DNA of 64,000 bases, taken from the NCBI GenBank assembly GCA_023653785.1, contig JAMKCH010012640.1, forward strand, positions 1 through 64,000. Direction: 5' to 3'. The stretch is from Ophioderma brevispina (lineage: Eukaryota > Echinodermata > Ophiuroidea > Amphilepidida > Ophiodermatidae). Within the stretch, counting starts at the first letter, position 1. The number at the start of each line of letters is the position of its first letter. A model generated the notes under the pieces. The model worked only from the letters and a program-made list of their open reading frames with translations. It made no database searches and was not told the origin of the DNA. The translations under genes and the position numbers were made by a program. Positions 35,241 through 46,957 of this stretch are shown piece by piece.

Positions 35241-38200
35241 CCTGAAATGTGGGCTTAAGTACTTCTTGCGCTCAGGTCTTCATTTACTTTGCAGGGTCGT
35301 AACAGGCAAAGAAGAGTACAATCTTTTCAAATGGAAACGAATAGAGACTAATAAAACATTTTCTGTTTGTCGAATCGTCTCCATTTATCAAAACGCATCA
35401 TGTGCGAACGTTTTCATATCATTAACAGCTACTTACAAAGTTTACTTTGAACCATAACAATTGAAATAACAGTAACGTATGTTTCATGTAAGATCAACAC
35501 CACTTATTTCAATACCCTTGCAAGGTAAAGCATTATGTTTGTTTGTCGTAACGTAAGAAAAAAGCACGGTCGGTCGGTCTTTGTTTTGCAGTTGGAGAGT
35601 TAGACAAATACATGTTAAATACTACAAATTGAGCGGTTTTTTTTTTCAAAATCTAAAACATTCAAACTTTAACATAAATAATTTATATTCCTGTTTTCCC
35701 ATGTTGTCTACGTTTCTCAAGAAAAAATGCAGCGGAATTGGTGAAAATTGGTGAAAAAGTGGGTCGATCGGATTTATATATATTTAAAGAAATTTTAAAA
35801 AAATTATAAAAAAAAATCAAGTCAGAAGGTCGGTTTGGTTACGGCGAACAAACATCTTTTTATACCTAATCTAACTGTCAAAATCGTATTGTTTACAAAA
35901 ACCTTAAAGAGACATGAGGACATTTCCAGAGAGAAGTGCCCTCATTTTTTCGAGCCCAGGTTTTTTTGCATATTTAGAATGCTTATATTAGATCACACCT
36001 GACGTGACGTTTTTATGTGATAAGATGATGATTTAGTAATTTCTGTCGTGCACGACAGAAATTCAAAGCATGGTTTCCTATAGGGACGATTAGGATAACA
36101 GACAAGTTGAAAACAAGGTTTGCGGTTTTCCTTCGTGCTTGTTTGTCCAAGAAACCTTCGAAACGTTCTCAGTTGGTGGTCAATAACCGATCAAGTGCAA
36201 TTTGAGAGAAATTTGTATCCTCAAAAAAATCTCCTGTCACTTTAATAACAACACTATTTCAACACTTCCGACGCAACCAAGTTTTAGCATCAGGAATTTT
36301 AAGGTATATCTCAAGTTTCCTCATTAAAGAACTAATTAAACCTTACACATATGTTTGCGTAGGCCTGTGTTTCAACATTCAATGTCAAACCATAAACTTT
36401 GCAATCACTTTTGAAATGTTACACTGGAACAGTCTTAATCTCAAGATTAATTGCGATTAATGCAATTCTCGTACATATTGCCCATTTGCCTTTATCATGC
36501 CAGCCTGGTCTTTTGTTATGCTGAAGTCCTCTTTGATAATCCAGCCGTGAACATTCATATTGGGTTGCATTGGTATTTGATAAAAAGATTTCTGAGTATC
36601 GGTGAAGGACAAAATAAAAGACAACAGCAAATACGATCCCATTTCTGCCAACAGCCGTGTTTACTGTGTACGATATTAGACAGAGTCAATGCCGGAGTAA
36701 GCTATAGGTCGCTGCAATCGACGATCTCTACGAACATGTACAGGTGCCAAATTTAGCAACCTTGGGTAACTTGATGTAATTTAACTACCTACGCACATGA
36801 GATATTGAGAAACAGCTAGAAACCACAAACGATGAGTTGCATCATGCAACTAATTCAACAAGATGATGTGAAGTTTCGCTATAGTCGAAGTTTATTTAGT
36901 AAAATACATCGATATGGGCGCATTAAGGACATACAGCCTAAAATCTGAGTGGCCCGCACTTTCCATGTCTGAACTCAACCGCAGCCATCTTTAACATCTT
37001 GATAGACGTTTCGGAGGCTCTATCTTGCATATGGGACCCTCAAATCATCTTAATGCCATTATAATATTGCAACTTATGTTTAAACTATATGTAACAAGTT
37101 ATTCCGAAAGTAATAGAATAACAACACACTCCCCATTCCAACGTAAAATACGTTTATCAAAATAATAAACATGTATAATAAAAACACTTTCATAGTAACA
37201 AGAGTATAACCACGTGAATTCGCTAGACTAGTTAATTTATGAAACGTTATCACATGTTTAAAAGGCATGCTATATGTAGATTTGACTATATATGAAATGG
37301 ACACTTGTAGAAAACAATTGCTATAATTATCCCCTGAACTTCATTATTGCAGATTGTTTAATACATACTTAATAACTGAGCAAAAACACATATCGCCAAT
37401 CAGATTTGAAAAACGAAACTTACGTGACATGATTATGAAACTTAGTACCAAATGTATACCTACATTTTGTCTATATTACACTTTAAAATCTTATCCAATG
37501 GCATGTTTGTCGTTTTGAACTCGAGCTATCGTATCTAAAGAGTATCATTACATTCCTAATAAATAAAATTTCACTTGATTTAACAGTTGAAACAGATATT
37601 TATCTTTAAAGGGCAAAATCGTGGATATCTTTCAGCTGATTTCGAACACGTTTCACTTTAATAAAATCCGCCATTATCCAGGAGTGCAATGGTTTTGGGG
37701 TGTATAATAATTATAATAGGGCTGTTTTGATATTAGAATGTATCGGTGCGCATGGCTACAGAGCGCATAGCTCTGTACCCATGGCGCGTATGTTCAAGGG
37801 TATTATGTTTGATAGAGATTACTTTTGCCGGGGAAGTTTCTGGAGTTTTGAGTTATGCACAGGTAATTTAACAGAAGCATGATTGATGTGAACTTCATAT
37901 TTTTTTCTTAATTTATCATGATATTACTAAGATCTTTTGAACAAAGGTTTAAGAGATGATTTTTTAATGTCACTGGGACCGAGACTGCCATAGTAAATGC
38001 ATGTAGCAGTTTCACAAATTACCGTTTGGAAATCCCCAATGCCCAAATCGAGCAGATCGTGTCCTACCCTCCCTGTACAGAACCACATGTATAGTCTAAC
38101 ATCTTGATCGATTACGCTGTGACAACGGAGATACAGAATGCTTGCTGCTTTGCCGTATTATAAACGGTAACGAGATGAATAGTTTGGTGTCACGTGTCAG

Positions 38201-39324
38201 GTACCAGGTCACGTGTCAGGTATCAGATATCAGTTTGCTCTTCGGGGGCGACCGATATATATAAATCCGACTATGTTAAATCAAGGTCTGTACATGACCC
38301 ACTGCCCAAAGTGCTATTATTTTTTTCCAAAAGACACCGTTTATTATGTCTAAACAGTACAAAATTTACCTTTTCCCTACTGATTCAAAAACCGACGTAC
38401 GATGACGATAATCGGTTGTTTTTTTTTTCCAATGTAGGGATACGTACGTCATTTTTACCTGAATGGGTCCCCCGAAGCAAAATAATAAACCAATCAATGC
38501 CGTGACGTCATCAAATCTTTATTTTTTCCAAAAATTGGCTGTTATTCCCATAATAAAATTCCTTTTTAAGATTCAACATCTGTATATTGTTCTTTAATAA
38601 TTAATATTCAATTGTCCCCGCATGAATGTGAAAAAGATGGGTCCATAAGTCTACAAACTGAAAACATAGTCAGCCGGCTAAATACCCTTACCGTGGACTG
38701 AATGAGCAGACGGATCCCCGTGTTAGTTCTAGCAGGCTTACAGCCACTTGCACGCGGCTGCGGGGGTTATGCGTCGAACTTCTCACGTTGTCAAGGAGCT
38801 CCAATGCATGATGGCGCTTCATAGTTTCGATCCAGCGACAACAGAGAGTAGTCGGACGCTTAAGGGTTTGATTTAGCATCTGTTTTGAAATAAGTGGTAA
38901 CGTGTGTTTCTATCTCGTATGTTTCATTTTAGGTCCACGGCATCCAATTAATATGTTAGAATGCAAAAATGAAATGATTCTAATGAAGGTACTTTGGGTA
39001 ATATCTGCTTAGAAATGATAACTGTTAAAAGCTACTCCTACCTTTAGTAAGTCGTTTTGAAGTAACGTATGTTGCATTTCTTAACCATACCGTGTTTTGG
39101 GTCTGTACATTTAAATCTTGACGCCCTTGCCGATTTTAAAACACATACCTGATGGCAGTAATACCTCGCCTGTAGTATGGCTACTAACAAGAAATAGATA
39201 TTTAAGTAAATTAAGCTAATTTTCTCGTCTGTAACAACGCGGAATCACCATGATACTGTACGTGGTAACGTAGGTTTCACTTAGGTGTGCGACATACTTA
39301 ATCACTATTTTCATGAGCCCAAAT
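35241..39324. other. No supported gene
   Basis: AT-rich sequence without recognisable coding exons. It contains a perfect 26-base palindrome (36038-36063), several GTAACGTA-GTTTCA words and two adjacent copies of GGTCACGTGTCAGGTA-like sequence near 38188-38222. Confidence 0.45.
36038..36063. repeat. Perfect 26-bp palindrome
   Basis: AATTTCTGTCGTG is followed directly by its reverse complement CACGACAGAAATT with no spacer. No larger inverted repeat was noticed around it. Confidence 0.85.
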
Positions 39325-40220
39325 AGGCCAGTCAAAATAGAATGAATGCTGCTTTAACCCAACACTAATTGCAACAGAATCAATTCCAACAGAATTGTAT
39401 TGACAATACCTTTAAAAACAACATATCAAAAGTCTACTAAAATCAAAGGAGTGGAACATATATTTTTAAGGGGGTAAGGTTTATTCATGGGTCAAAATAT
39501 GAAAGTATCAAAACGCGTCGAAAAGTATGCCAACGTGTTCGTTACATTTACAGGATTAAAAAAAGTTTGCCCTATCTGCAGGTTGTAGTTCAATAGTTAT
39601 GAGTCAAAATAGGTTCAAGTTCACAATGGGGGTAAATTTTCAGATATATCCGTTCGTTATAAAAATGGTGTCAAATTCTTCGTCTAGTGGTACAGAACCA
39701 GAAAATATACTGGTTACACCATCTATAATATTCGTTGCATAATTGGAACGCATGATGTGACTGGGGACTACAGGGTCTAAGGGACGTCACTAGTCATAGC
39801 TCTGTAATTCTTATATAGAAAGTTCAAACGAAGAATCTATTTACATTTACTTATCTAGTGGGACAAATTTAACAGTTTACAACGAGTCCGATCAAAATCG
39901 GACCATTCTATGAATTTTACCCCAGGATGCCTTGAACTGTTATGTGCCTATTGTACTAAAACTATAACGCGTAGATAGGGCAAACTATACCCTTTTTAAA
40001 CCTTAGGAGTATCCCACTAAATTGGTACGTCATTTAAATCAATTCGAACAATTCTAATTTTTAACCCTGTACAAACGTTGCCCCCTTATGTTCCACTAGG
40101 TTGATTTTGGTAGATTTTTAATATATTATTTTTGGACTATTTCACAGTATATTAACACAAAAATTGTTTCTGTTGCAATTTGTGGTGGGTCAAATCATAA
40201 AATTAATGGACTAAAAGTTA
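39325..40220. mobile_element. Foldback element, family 2, copy 2
   Basis: It matches 17575-18505 throughout, for example AATCAATTCCAACAGAATTG, TACAGAACCAGAAAATATAC, AACGCGTAGATAGGGCAAAC and GACTATTTCACAGTATATTA, with many single-base indels. The halves are inverted copies of each other as in copy 1. No coding region is recognised. Confidence 0.75.
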
Positions 40221-41029
40221 ATCAATATATTGAACTTTTGCCTATTTCCAATACATTGTGGACTATCATTTTCATTGATAATATATGCATCAAATTAATT
40301 TGCGTCTGAACAGGAAACAATGGCTTATTTTATTTGCGACATGGTGTTTTGATTGGAACTCTGTAATACAACTTTCTTTGTTTGAAATATACAATTACTT
40401 AAGAATCCAAAATGTATATATATGTTTTACTTTTTATGTAAATATTTCGCTTAAGAAAATAAATTTCGATTTAAAGGTATGAATTTTAGTGAAAACGTGA
40501 ACTTAAAGGGGGAATGGGATGGTGCGATTTAAGTATATCAAGTTTTTATCTTGATAAAAAAAAACTTGTTGATGTGACAGCTAAAAACGTGATTTTGTAA
40601 TCCCCATAGAATATTGTGTAAAATTAATATTGGTCGACCAAATTGGTTTATGGGGCAAATGTTCGCTCATAACATGCAAACCAAACGTCCTTTATCCCTA
40701 ATATTCCACAGGGTACATAAGAAAAATAGTAGCTTTCTTCTGATACCAAAATGTTGACCAAAAATCTGGGGTCCAAGGGGACGAGGCTATTAACGATCGG
40801 GCCATGGACCTTTAATTCATGCGACACGGTTTTTTCCACCTTGCACCGATTTAATGGAAAATCACTGCAGCCTGTGGCGGACAAGAATGCCGTGTGTGAC
40901 GACCGGAGACGTAAAAAACGAACGCGGAAATATGCAGGCAAAAAATTTAAAAAAATGTCATAATTTGTCATGAAGGGAGCAGGTGGCAATTTAAAACAAC
41001 AAGAAAACAGTAACTTCTTTGCAAAATAC
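40221..41029. other. No supported gene
   Basis: Two overlapping antisense open frames (40648-40989 minus, 40751-40963 plus) have no recognisable family and probably reflect chance. The stretch 40480-40640 is AT-rich. Confidence 0.4.
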
Positions 41030-41260
41030 TATTAGTTATCCCCTGTTGGTTCACGCAATACGAAAAACCATACCTAATGGATGGGTGCCAAAACCATGTT
41101 AGTTTCGTATTGCGAGACCAAACAGGGGTGATAACAAATTTATCATTAGAGAACATTGAATATTTGAAGTAATAAGACCTAATGTGGGTACCCAAACCAT
41201 AGGTATTTTCGGTATGCGTTAGGCCAACAGGGGATAAACAAATTATCATTTAGTGAACAG
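41030..41260. repeat. Hairpin element in tandem (~104-base period)
   Basis: GTTATCCCCTGTTGGTTCA with GCAATACGAAA (41036-41065) is inverted at 41102-41135 (TTTCGTATTGCGAGACCAAA then CAGGGGTGATAAC). A second decayed unit follows with TTCGGTATGCGTTAGGCCAA and CAGGGGATAAAC. The flanking word TTATCATTAG...AATATTT-GAAGTAATAAG occurs after each. It is a small palindromic repeat duplicated in tandem. Confidence 0.75.
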
Positions 41261-42214
41261 AATATTTAAGTAATAAGCCGTAAATAGATTAGCACAGCCT
41301 GAGAGTAATTATGGTCAAGCACTTCCTAAATAAGTAGTATATATGGAACACAACACCAAGGCATCTGTTGTAGTCTATATAGGGCTGCTCTAATTTTAAA
41401 ATTATTGTTTTATAATGTCCAATACATTTCCAAATATTCAATCGATATTTGTCTCTTGTAACAGGCAAAGCCCATGCAAGAACGTGGCGTGGCTTTGTAG
41501 GTGGTTCCTTAGCGATGTTAATTCTCTTTGGTGGCTAAGGTCTTGCTTGGAATGCGATGGAAGGTACCTGTTAAAAAACAAGTGTTAGAAGTGAAGACAG
41601 GTGTGTTATGTATTCAATGGGTTGTTTAATGATTAGCAATATAAACACTTTGTTTTAGAGAAAATTAAACATATGTGTGTTAGAAATTAAAACAATTGGG
41701 GTTTAGAAATTAAACAGTAGGTGTTCGATATTTGGACACGTTTAGAAAATATTAAACGCTTCTAAACGTTTTAAAAAACGTTTTTAATGCGCTAAACATG
41801 TCCAATGACGGAACCACCCCAACTGCAATCGCTGAATCTTCTTTGCCTGGTTGTGAAGCATGCATGGCAAGTCTCCCTTAAAAGGACTGGTCCGGGGACT
41901 GATTTGTTTCAGCTGCACCAAGAGGGTAGGAACTTGCATATATATACAACAACCCTGGTAGCACCCCAAACATTCCCCAATAAGGAGCTATATGGAGAAC
42001 GGTCCCAGAGTCTCTCAAAATGTTCAGGAGAGAGACGGTGGTCCCTTTACCGGTCAATGCTCTAGGGGAGTACGGATTGTACTCTGGGGAATCCTACTCA
42101 TGGAAAAAGGAGGAAAGACAGACCAATCCAATACCTAGGAGGGGGATCCATGGGGTGGCATTATTTGAGGGAACCCTACTCCAGATACACTAAAAGTGGA
42201 GAAGTGGTTTGTGG
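41261..42214. other. No supported gene
   Basis: Repeated AGAAATTAAA-type words occur near 41650-41760, including three variants of GTGTTAGAAATTAAA. The 86-codon plus frame at 41805-42065 shows no family signal. GGGGAGTACGGATTGTACTC near 42065 is a short inverted repeat. Confidence 0.4.
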
Positions 42215-42780
42215 ACATTCGAGGGTGCTGATTCGAATATGAACCATGGCAAAATTGTCAGTTGGTGGAACGTTGATTTTAAAGGGGAATTACCGATTTT
42301 CCTTATTTTTTAAATATATCTTGTATGAAATCATGTGCAAGATCCACTAATTTGACTAAAGGTTTGAAGAAGTGTTTTATGTCCAATTTGAGGGTTGTGA
42401 TTCAAAAGACACCTTACAAAATCACCAACATTGATGGAGAAAGGGATTTTAAAAGGGGCATTACCCTATTTTCCTTATTTTTAAAATATATCTGTATGAA
42501 AACCATGTGCAAGATCCACTAATTTGGACTCTAAAGGGTTTAAGAAGAGTTTTATGGTCAATTTGAGGTGTTGAGTTTCAAATAGGGGGCCACCATACAA
42601 AATCACCAACATTGATTGGAAGGGATTTTAAAGGGGGAGATCCTACTAGTTGTAAATAGCATTATCAAAACATAATTGAAAGAAGGTTTAGGAAGTGTGT
42701 AGATGAAGTTGAGGGTGCTATTTGAATATACACCATACAAAAAATCACTTCACGTGGTGGAAAGTCGATTTTTTAAAGGG
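42215..42780. repeat. Tandem repeat, ~173-base unit, 3-4 copies
   Basis: GTGCAAGATCCACTAATTTG occurs at 42334 and 42507. ATACAAAATCACCAACATTG-like words and GATTTTAAAGGGG occur in each unit from about 42235 to 42780. Units end with TTTGAGGGT-GT-GATT followed by a new start. It is satellite-like and diverged, with no coding function. Confidence 0.8.
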
Positions 42781-43199
42781 GAAATACTTTAAGGTCCTAG
42801 TATTTTGAAAAAAAAGGATTATCAATGGAAATAAAATAATTTTAGAGAACACAGAGGTCCTCTGGAGGATGGGGCTGCTTGATTATCCGTTCATGTAATG
42901 TTTGTCTAAAATTAGTCATTAGAATTAAAGGCACTGTCTATTTGGACAAATCAAATGATTCAAATATTAACTAAAGTTTAGGAGTTGTTATAGCGTTAAA
43001 ATTGTTTACTTTTTCGTTCCAGATATGTCCTTTAGGTCCTAGCGTGAGGTGTTTCCAAAAGAAAGGATGGATGTTTTGATCAGTTTCCAGAGAAAATAAT
43101 GCATTTTAGGATACGTCCGGTAATTATAATGAATTGTTTACCAAATTAAATAGTAATTGAAAAGAAAACTGTCAGAAAACTGTTTTAAGTATAGAGTAT
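42781..43199. other. No recognisable feature
   Basis: AT-rich unique-looking sequence between two repeats. I saw no coding exon, palindrome or tandem array here. Confidence 0.4.
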
Positions 43200-43770
43200 T
43201 TTTAAGGGATTAGCAGCGATTTTCGGATTTGCTAATCCGAAAAACATCGAAAAAATCATCAAAAGTAATATTTTTATATTTTGTTAATGGCATGGATATT
43301 CGAACATACCCTGCAATGGTTGGATTGAAAATCCGTGATTAAAGGCAAGGCAGTAGTTACTTTTTATCTGATTCTGTATTCTATACGTGCGTATCGAAAT
43401 TCAAACTTGAGATAAAAAAAAAAAAAGCCTTACCGGTGAATATCCACAAGATTTTAGGCGCGATATTGTGCACCATGATCAATAAAGGTTGGAACGTCCC
43501 GTCCCAAACAAATCTATTATTGCGTTGTTCATTCTGTATGGTTGTAAACCACAATCACCTCTTTAGTGCAGGATTTTGAGACGCTGTTGTGGTAGTCATT
43601 TTTGGGAGACGGTATGACAAAATTCCTTTCCAAAATACTTATTTTTTCACTATTTGGTTGGTTTGTTCTACATTAAAGTAGTTATAGGGGATTTGTTACA
43701 CACTTCCCTGAATTTATAAGTTAAAAAACAGGCATTTCCACATTTTTTCGATTCTATAGAATTTCGCTGT
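43200..43770. repeat. Dispersed repeat, family D, copy 2
   Basis: It shares landmarks with 34860-35240 and 60590-61110. Copies 2 and 3 also share a downstream part not obvious in copy 1 (ATTTGTTACACACTT-like, TTAAAAAACAGGCATTTCCA and CACATTTTTTCGAT), so the full repeat is at least ~0.55 kb. Confidence 0.8.
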
Positions 43771-45150
43771 TTAAATCCCCCTTTAAGTGCTTTTTAAGTG
43801 GGTTGGGTATAACTAAGCAATCAAAACAATTTCTTTTTGACCCATCCAAAATGGCAGGTTTTTACAAAAATATTAAAAATTTGTTGTGATCCCTATTAAA
43901 TGGACGGATCCCAGTTTCATTGCCACCCAATTTTGATGAAAAAAGATAATCCCTTACGGACAAAACTACACCACTGCACCAGCTCATTATCTGTTTACGT
44001 TTGTAAAGTGTTAAAACACCAATTAATTATTTTTGGAAAGGGGAATAAAGGTGTTTACATTATTCAAAAGAAATTGTTACACTATTTCAACAATCATAAT
44101 TAATTGGTTCTGGTTTAAGAACCTATATAAATGCTTTCGCGTTAATATCATTTCGAAGAACAAAGGGGCAAATAAAGATATGATCCAAAAGTGAACGTAA
44201 CCAGCGAGGGAGGGCAACTCCAGTCTTGGAAGCATGTGTGGTTTTTGCCCCTTCCCCTACCCCCCTTTCCACCTTCCCCCCCCCCCCCCCCCCATTGCTC
44301 TTGCCCCTGCCTGGTTGTTCCCTCCCAAACGAAAAATGTCTACTGGTTACACCACTGGATTTAAAAAACGGATCTTAATAAGGTTCTGTCCCAGCCTGGA
44401 AAAAATAGTTTCATTATGCTCCATATGAACAATAAGTCAGCAAATAAAGGACTTGTCCACGAAAGATCTTTTCTAAAGGATCAGCACACAGCCGAATTTT
44501 GTTGCTAGAAAACCACTTCCAGACTGCTCCAAACTGGTTTGTCGAGGGACCAATTTAGAAAATCGTGAAGCCGTTTCTCTTTTTCTGTGGAGGTTTGGCA
44601 ACAGAGAAGAGAAAGGTCTGGGCATTGTTCTGTACAGTCGTCAGTAGTCTTACCCACTATTTGCTAGAAGAGAAAACCACGTCCAGACTGCTCAAGACTG
44701 GTGCCAATGGCCATTTTTTTTTCGAAACCGTGGGTAATTTCCTTTTTCAGGGGTTGTTTTGGCCAAGACTGGGATGTCCTGTACAGTCTCTGACAGTACT
44801 TGTCTTGTGCGGTGTGGAGCACGTGGCAAAATTTGAAAAAAAACCTGCCACGATTTTTTCTGCGTTAAAAAAATCGTGGCGGGTTTTGGAATCGGTAAGG
44901 TGGGCTTGAACACATGAGCGGGTTTTTGCGAGTGGTAGCCGATGAATTGGTGCGCATCATGAGTGGCTGCTGTGTGAAGTTGCCAAAGTGGTTGTTCGGA
45001 CAATGACAATGAGTCTTCTCCAAGAGGGAGAGATAAAAATGCAAGTAAGCCTGGGACATGTTAAATCGGCGACTAAACTTGGTCGACTACAGAAGATAAG
45101 TCGCCGACTTCCAGTTCTTCACAGCTACTTGTGCTGTCGTGTTTTGTTAA
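43771..45150. other. No supported gene; C-run and short internal duplications
   Basis: A 16-base C-run lies at 44278. The phrase CTAGAA..AAACCAC-TCCAGACTGCTC occurs twice (44508 and 44666), and AAAAACCTGCCACGATTTTT faces AAAAAATCGTGGCGGGTTTT around 44845-44885 as an inverted repeat. Open frames of 114 and 105 codons on opposite strands overlap here and show no family resemblance. Confidence 0.45.
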
Positions 45151-45720
45151 GGTCTGCGAACTGATTTGAGAACTGAACAAGTGACATGCTGGATTGCTTA
45201 CTGCTCGGCGATTGAGCATCTTTGTCTTGTAATTTGAACAAGGATGCGCAGCCGATTTTGAAAGGAAATGTGGTTGGTCTTGTGTAGTTGGTAGGAAGAG
45301 GTTGGGTAGCGTCGCGGGTGTCTTCATGTGACGGACCTTTCTTGGCGTGAACAACTCGGCGACCAATCGCGAGCAGTCTTGACAGCGACATTGTCCACAA
45401 CTTGGGGGGCCACCCCCCCGTTCCGTTTCAAGGTAGCGGACTAATCGGGAACTGAACAAGTGGCGTCGCCATTTTTTGTAACATGCTGGGATCGTCGTTG
45501 CATTCCATGATGCTTGTCGCCTACTGATCGGCGTTTCAGCACCGCTTGTCTCGTTGACGACGGGGATACTCGAGACTAATCATCCCCTGGTCGGGATAAA
45601 AAATTGCAAAATTTTTGAAAGTTTGAACAAGGACTGCTAACCGATTTTGAAAAAAATGCGGCTGGTGTAGTCGGGAAGAGGTTGGATCGGGAGCCGTCTC
45701 TCCTGTTGTGACAGTACCTT
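45151..45720. repeat. Diverged local duplication
   Basis: The block GAACTGAACAAGTG, ACATGCTGG, GATCGGCG-like, TTTGAACAAGGA, GCCGATTTTGAAA and GGAAGAGGTTGG occurs at 45170-45305 and again at 45445-45690, the second copy stretched by inserted bases. The 128-codon minus-strand frame here runs through the duplication and is not supported as a gene. Confidence 0.6.
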
Positions 45721-46653
45721 TAGACATGAAATCCATAATGCCCAAATCGAGCAGATCGTGTCCTACCCCGACACAAGACAGTAATTGGTATTAGCCACAA
45801 CTGGCATTCTATGATTTCGGATTTGAAAATCCCGGTTGCCAAAACAAGTTATGTATCATTCCATCATTCCGACCCAAGGACAAGTAGGTCGCAGTGTGCT
45901 ACTAAACCAGTTTTCTGTCTTGTGCCAGAGTCAGAGGCACTGTAAAAATGAAGGCCATAACATTAAAGACATTTTACAGTTTCACCTTTCCCGGTTGGTG
46001 TGCTGCTTGTCTTACCTTTTACCCTATAACCCCATTTTTAAATCTTTTTCAGATACTCAATAACTCCCATTTTCTCTTTCCTGCTATACCCGCCCTTTTT
46101 CACAAGTTTCCATAAAAGTATCCACTTTTTAAACAATTTTAACATCCCAAAATTCAAAATTTGCATTCGACTACACGCACATTTTGAACAATTTTATAAT
46201 TTCATGGCCAATTTGGACTTCAGGTTGTTACCTCAATGACCCACTTCTTAAAGTTACATACAATGACACCCATTCTGATTCAGGCTGTGGACTGAAGGAC
46301 CCCTTATTTTTGTACTCGTTTTACATGACAAAGGCTCCTACTTTAAACCTGATGCGAGAACATAAACGTAACTGCGATAGTCAATTGCCCCCGGACCTTT
46401 AGAATGAAGATCAGGACCTTGAAATTGTTCATAGCAAATCAAGACTCGTTTGTTATCAAGGTAAAAGAGCGTGTAACAAAAATGCTGCCCTCACTTGAAA
46501 GACCGACTGGAGTCAAGTACTTATTTGAATTGTCAAATTAGAACTTAAATTTCTGAAAGAATTATTAGTGCTACTATTTTCGTACTGATGCTGTCATTGT
46601 GACAAAGTTGTCACCACCCATGTGAAAGGTTTTTAGGTGCAAATAATATTCAA
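45721..46653. other. No recognisable gene
   Basis: A 32-base string at 45737-45768 is identical to one at 38038-38069. Otherwise the sequence is AT-rich with no coding signal. Confidence 0.4.
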
Positions 46654-46957
46654 CCACGTTCTCTCTTAATTCCTTAGACTTATTTTTAAGTCTAACGAGA
46701 CTGAAATAAGTGCCAACACCTTTTTTGTACTTAAAAATTTAAATCCGTGTTAAAGGCTTACTTAACTAAGATCTCTTTTGATTTCAAATACACCTATAAT
46801 GAGGTTCAAAGTGGTTTTTATAAAAATATCATTTACAGATTTATATTTGAATCTAAACGAATTGGTTTTTAAATCCCAAAAGGTTTTTGGGGGGGGGTCA
46901 CTAATTTCAGTCACCTTTACTTAAAATAAATCTAAGGAATTAAAGAGAGTTTCGTGG
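46654..46957. mobile_element. MITE with ~38-bp inverted ends
   Basis: CCACGTTCTCTCTTAATTCC at the left end faces GGAATTAAAGAGAGTTTCGT (with GG after it) at the right end. The match continues through CTTAGACTTATTTTTAAG / CTTAAAATAAATCTAAG. Inside, GACTGAAATAAGTG faces CACTAATTTCAGTC, so the arms extend to about 65 bases. The element is ~304 bases and has no coding content. Confidence 0.85.

Noticed and set aside
35080..35457. 125-codon plus-strand frame
   Set aside because: Its first part lies in a dispersed repeat present three times, and the other copies do not keep the frame.
45073..45459. 128-codon minus-strand frame
   Set aside because: It runs through a local duplication whose second copy is not open in the equivalent frame, and there is no known domain.
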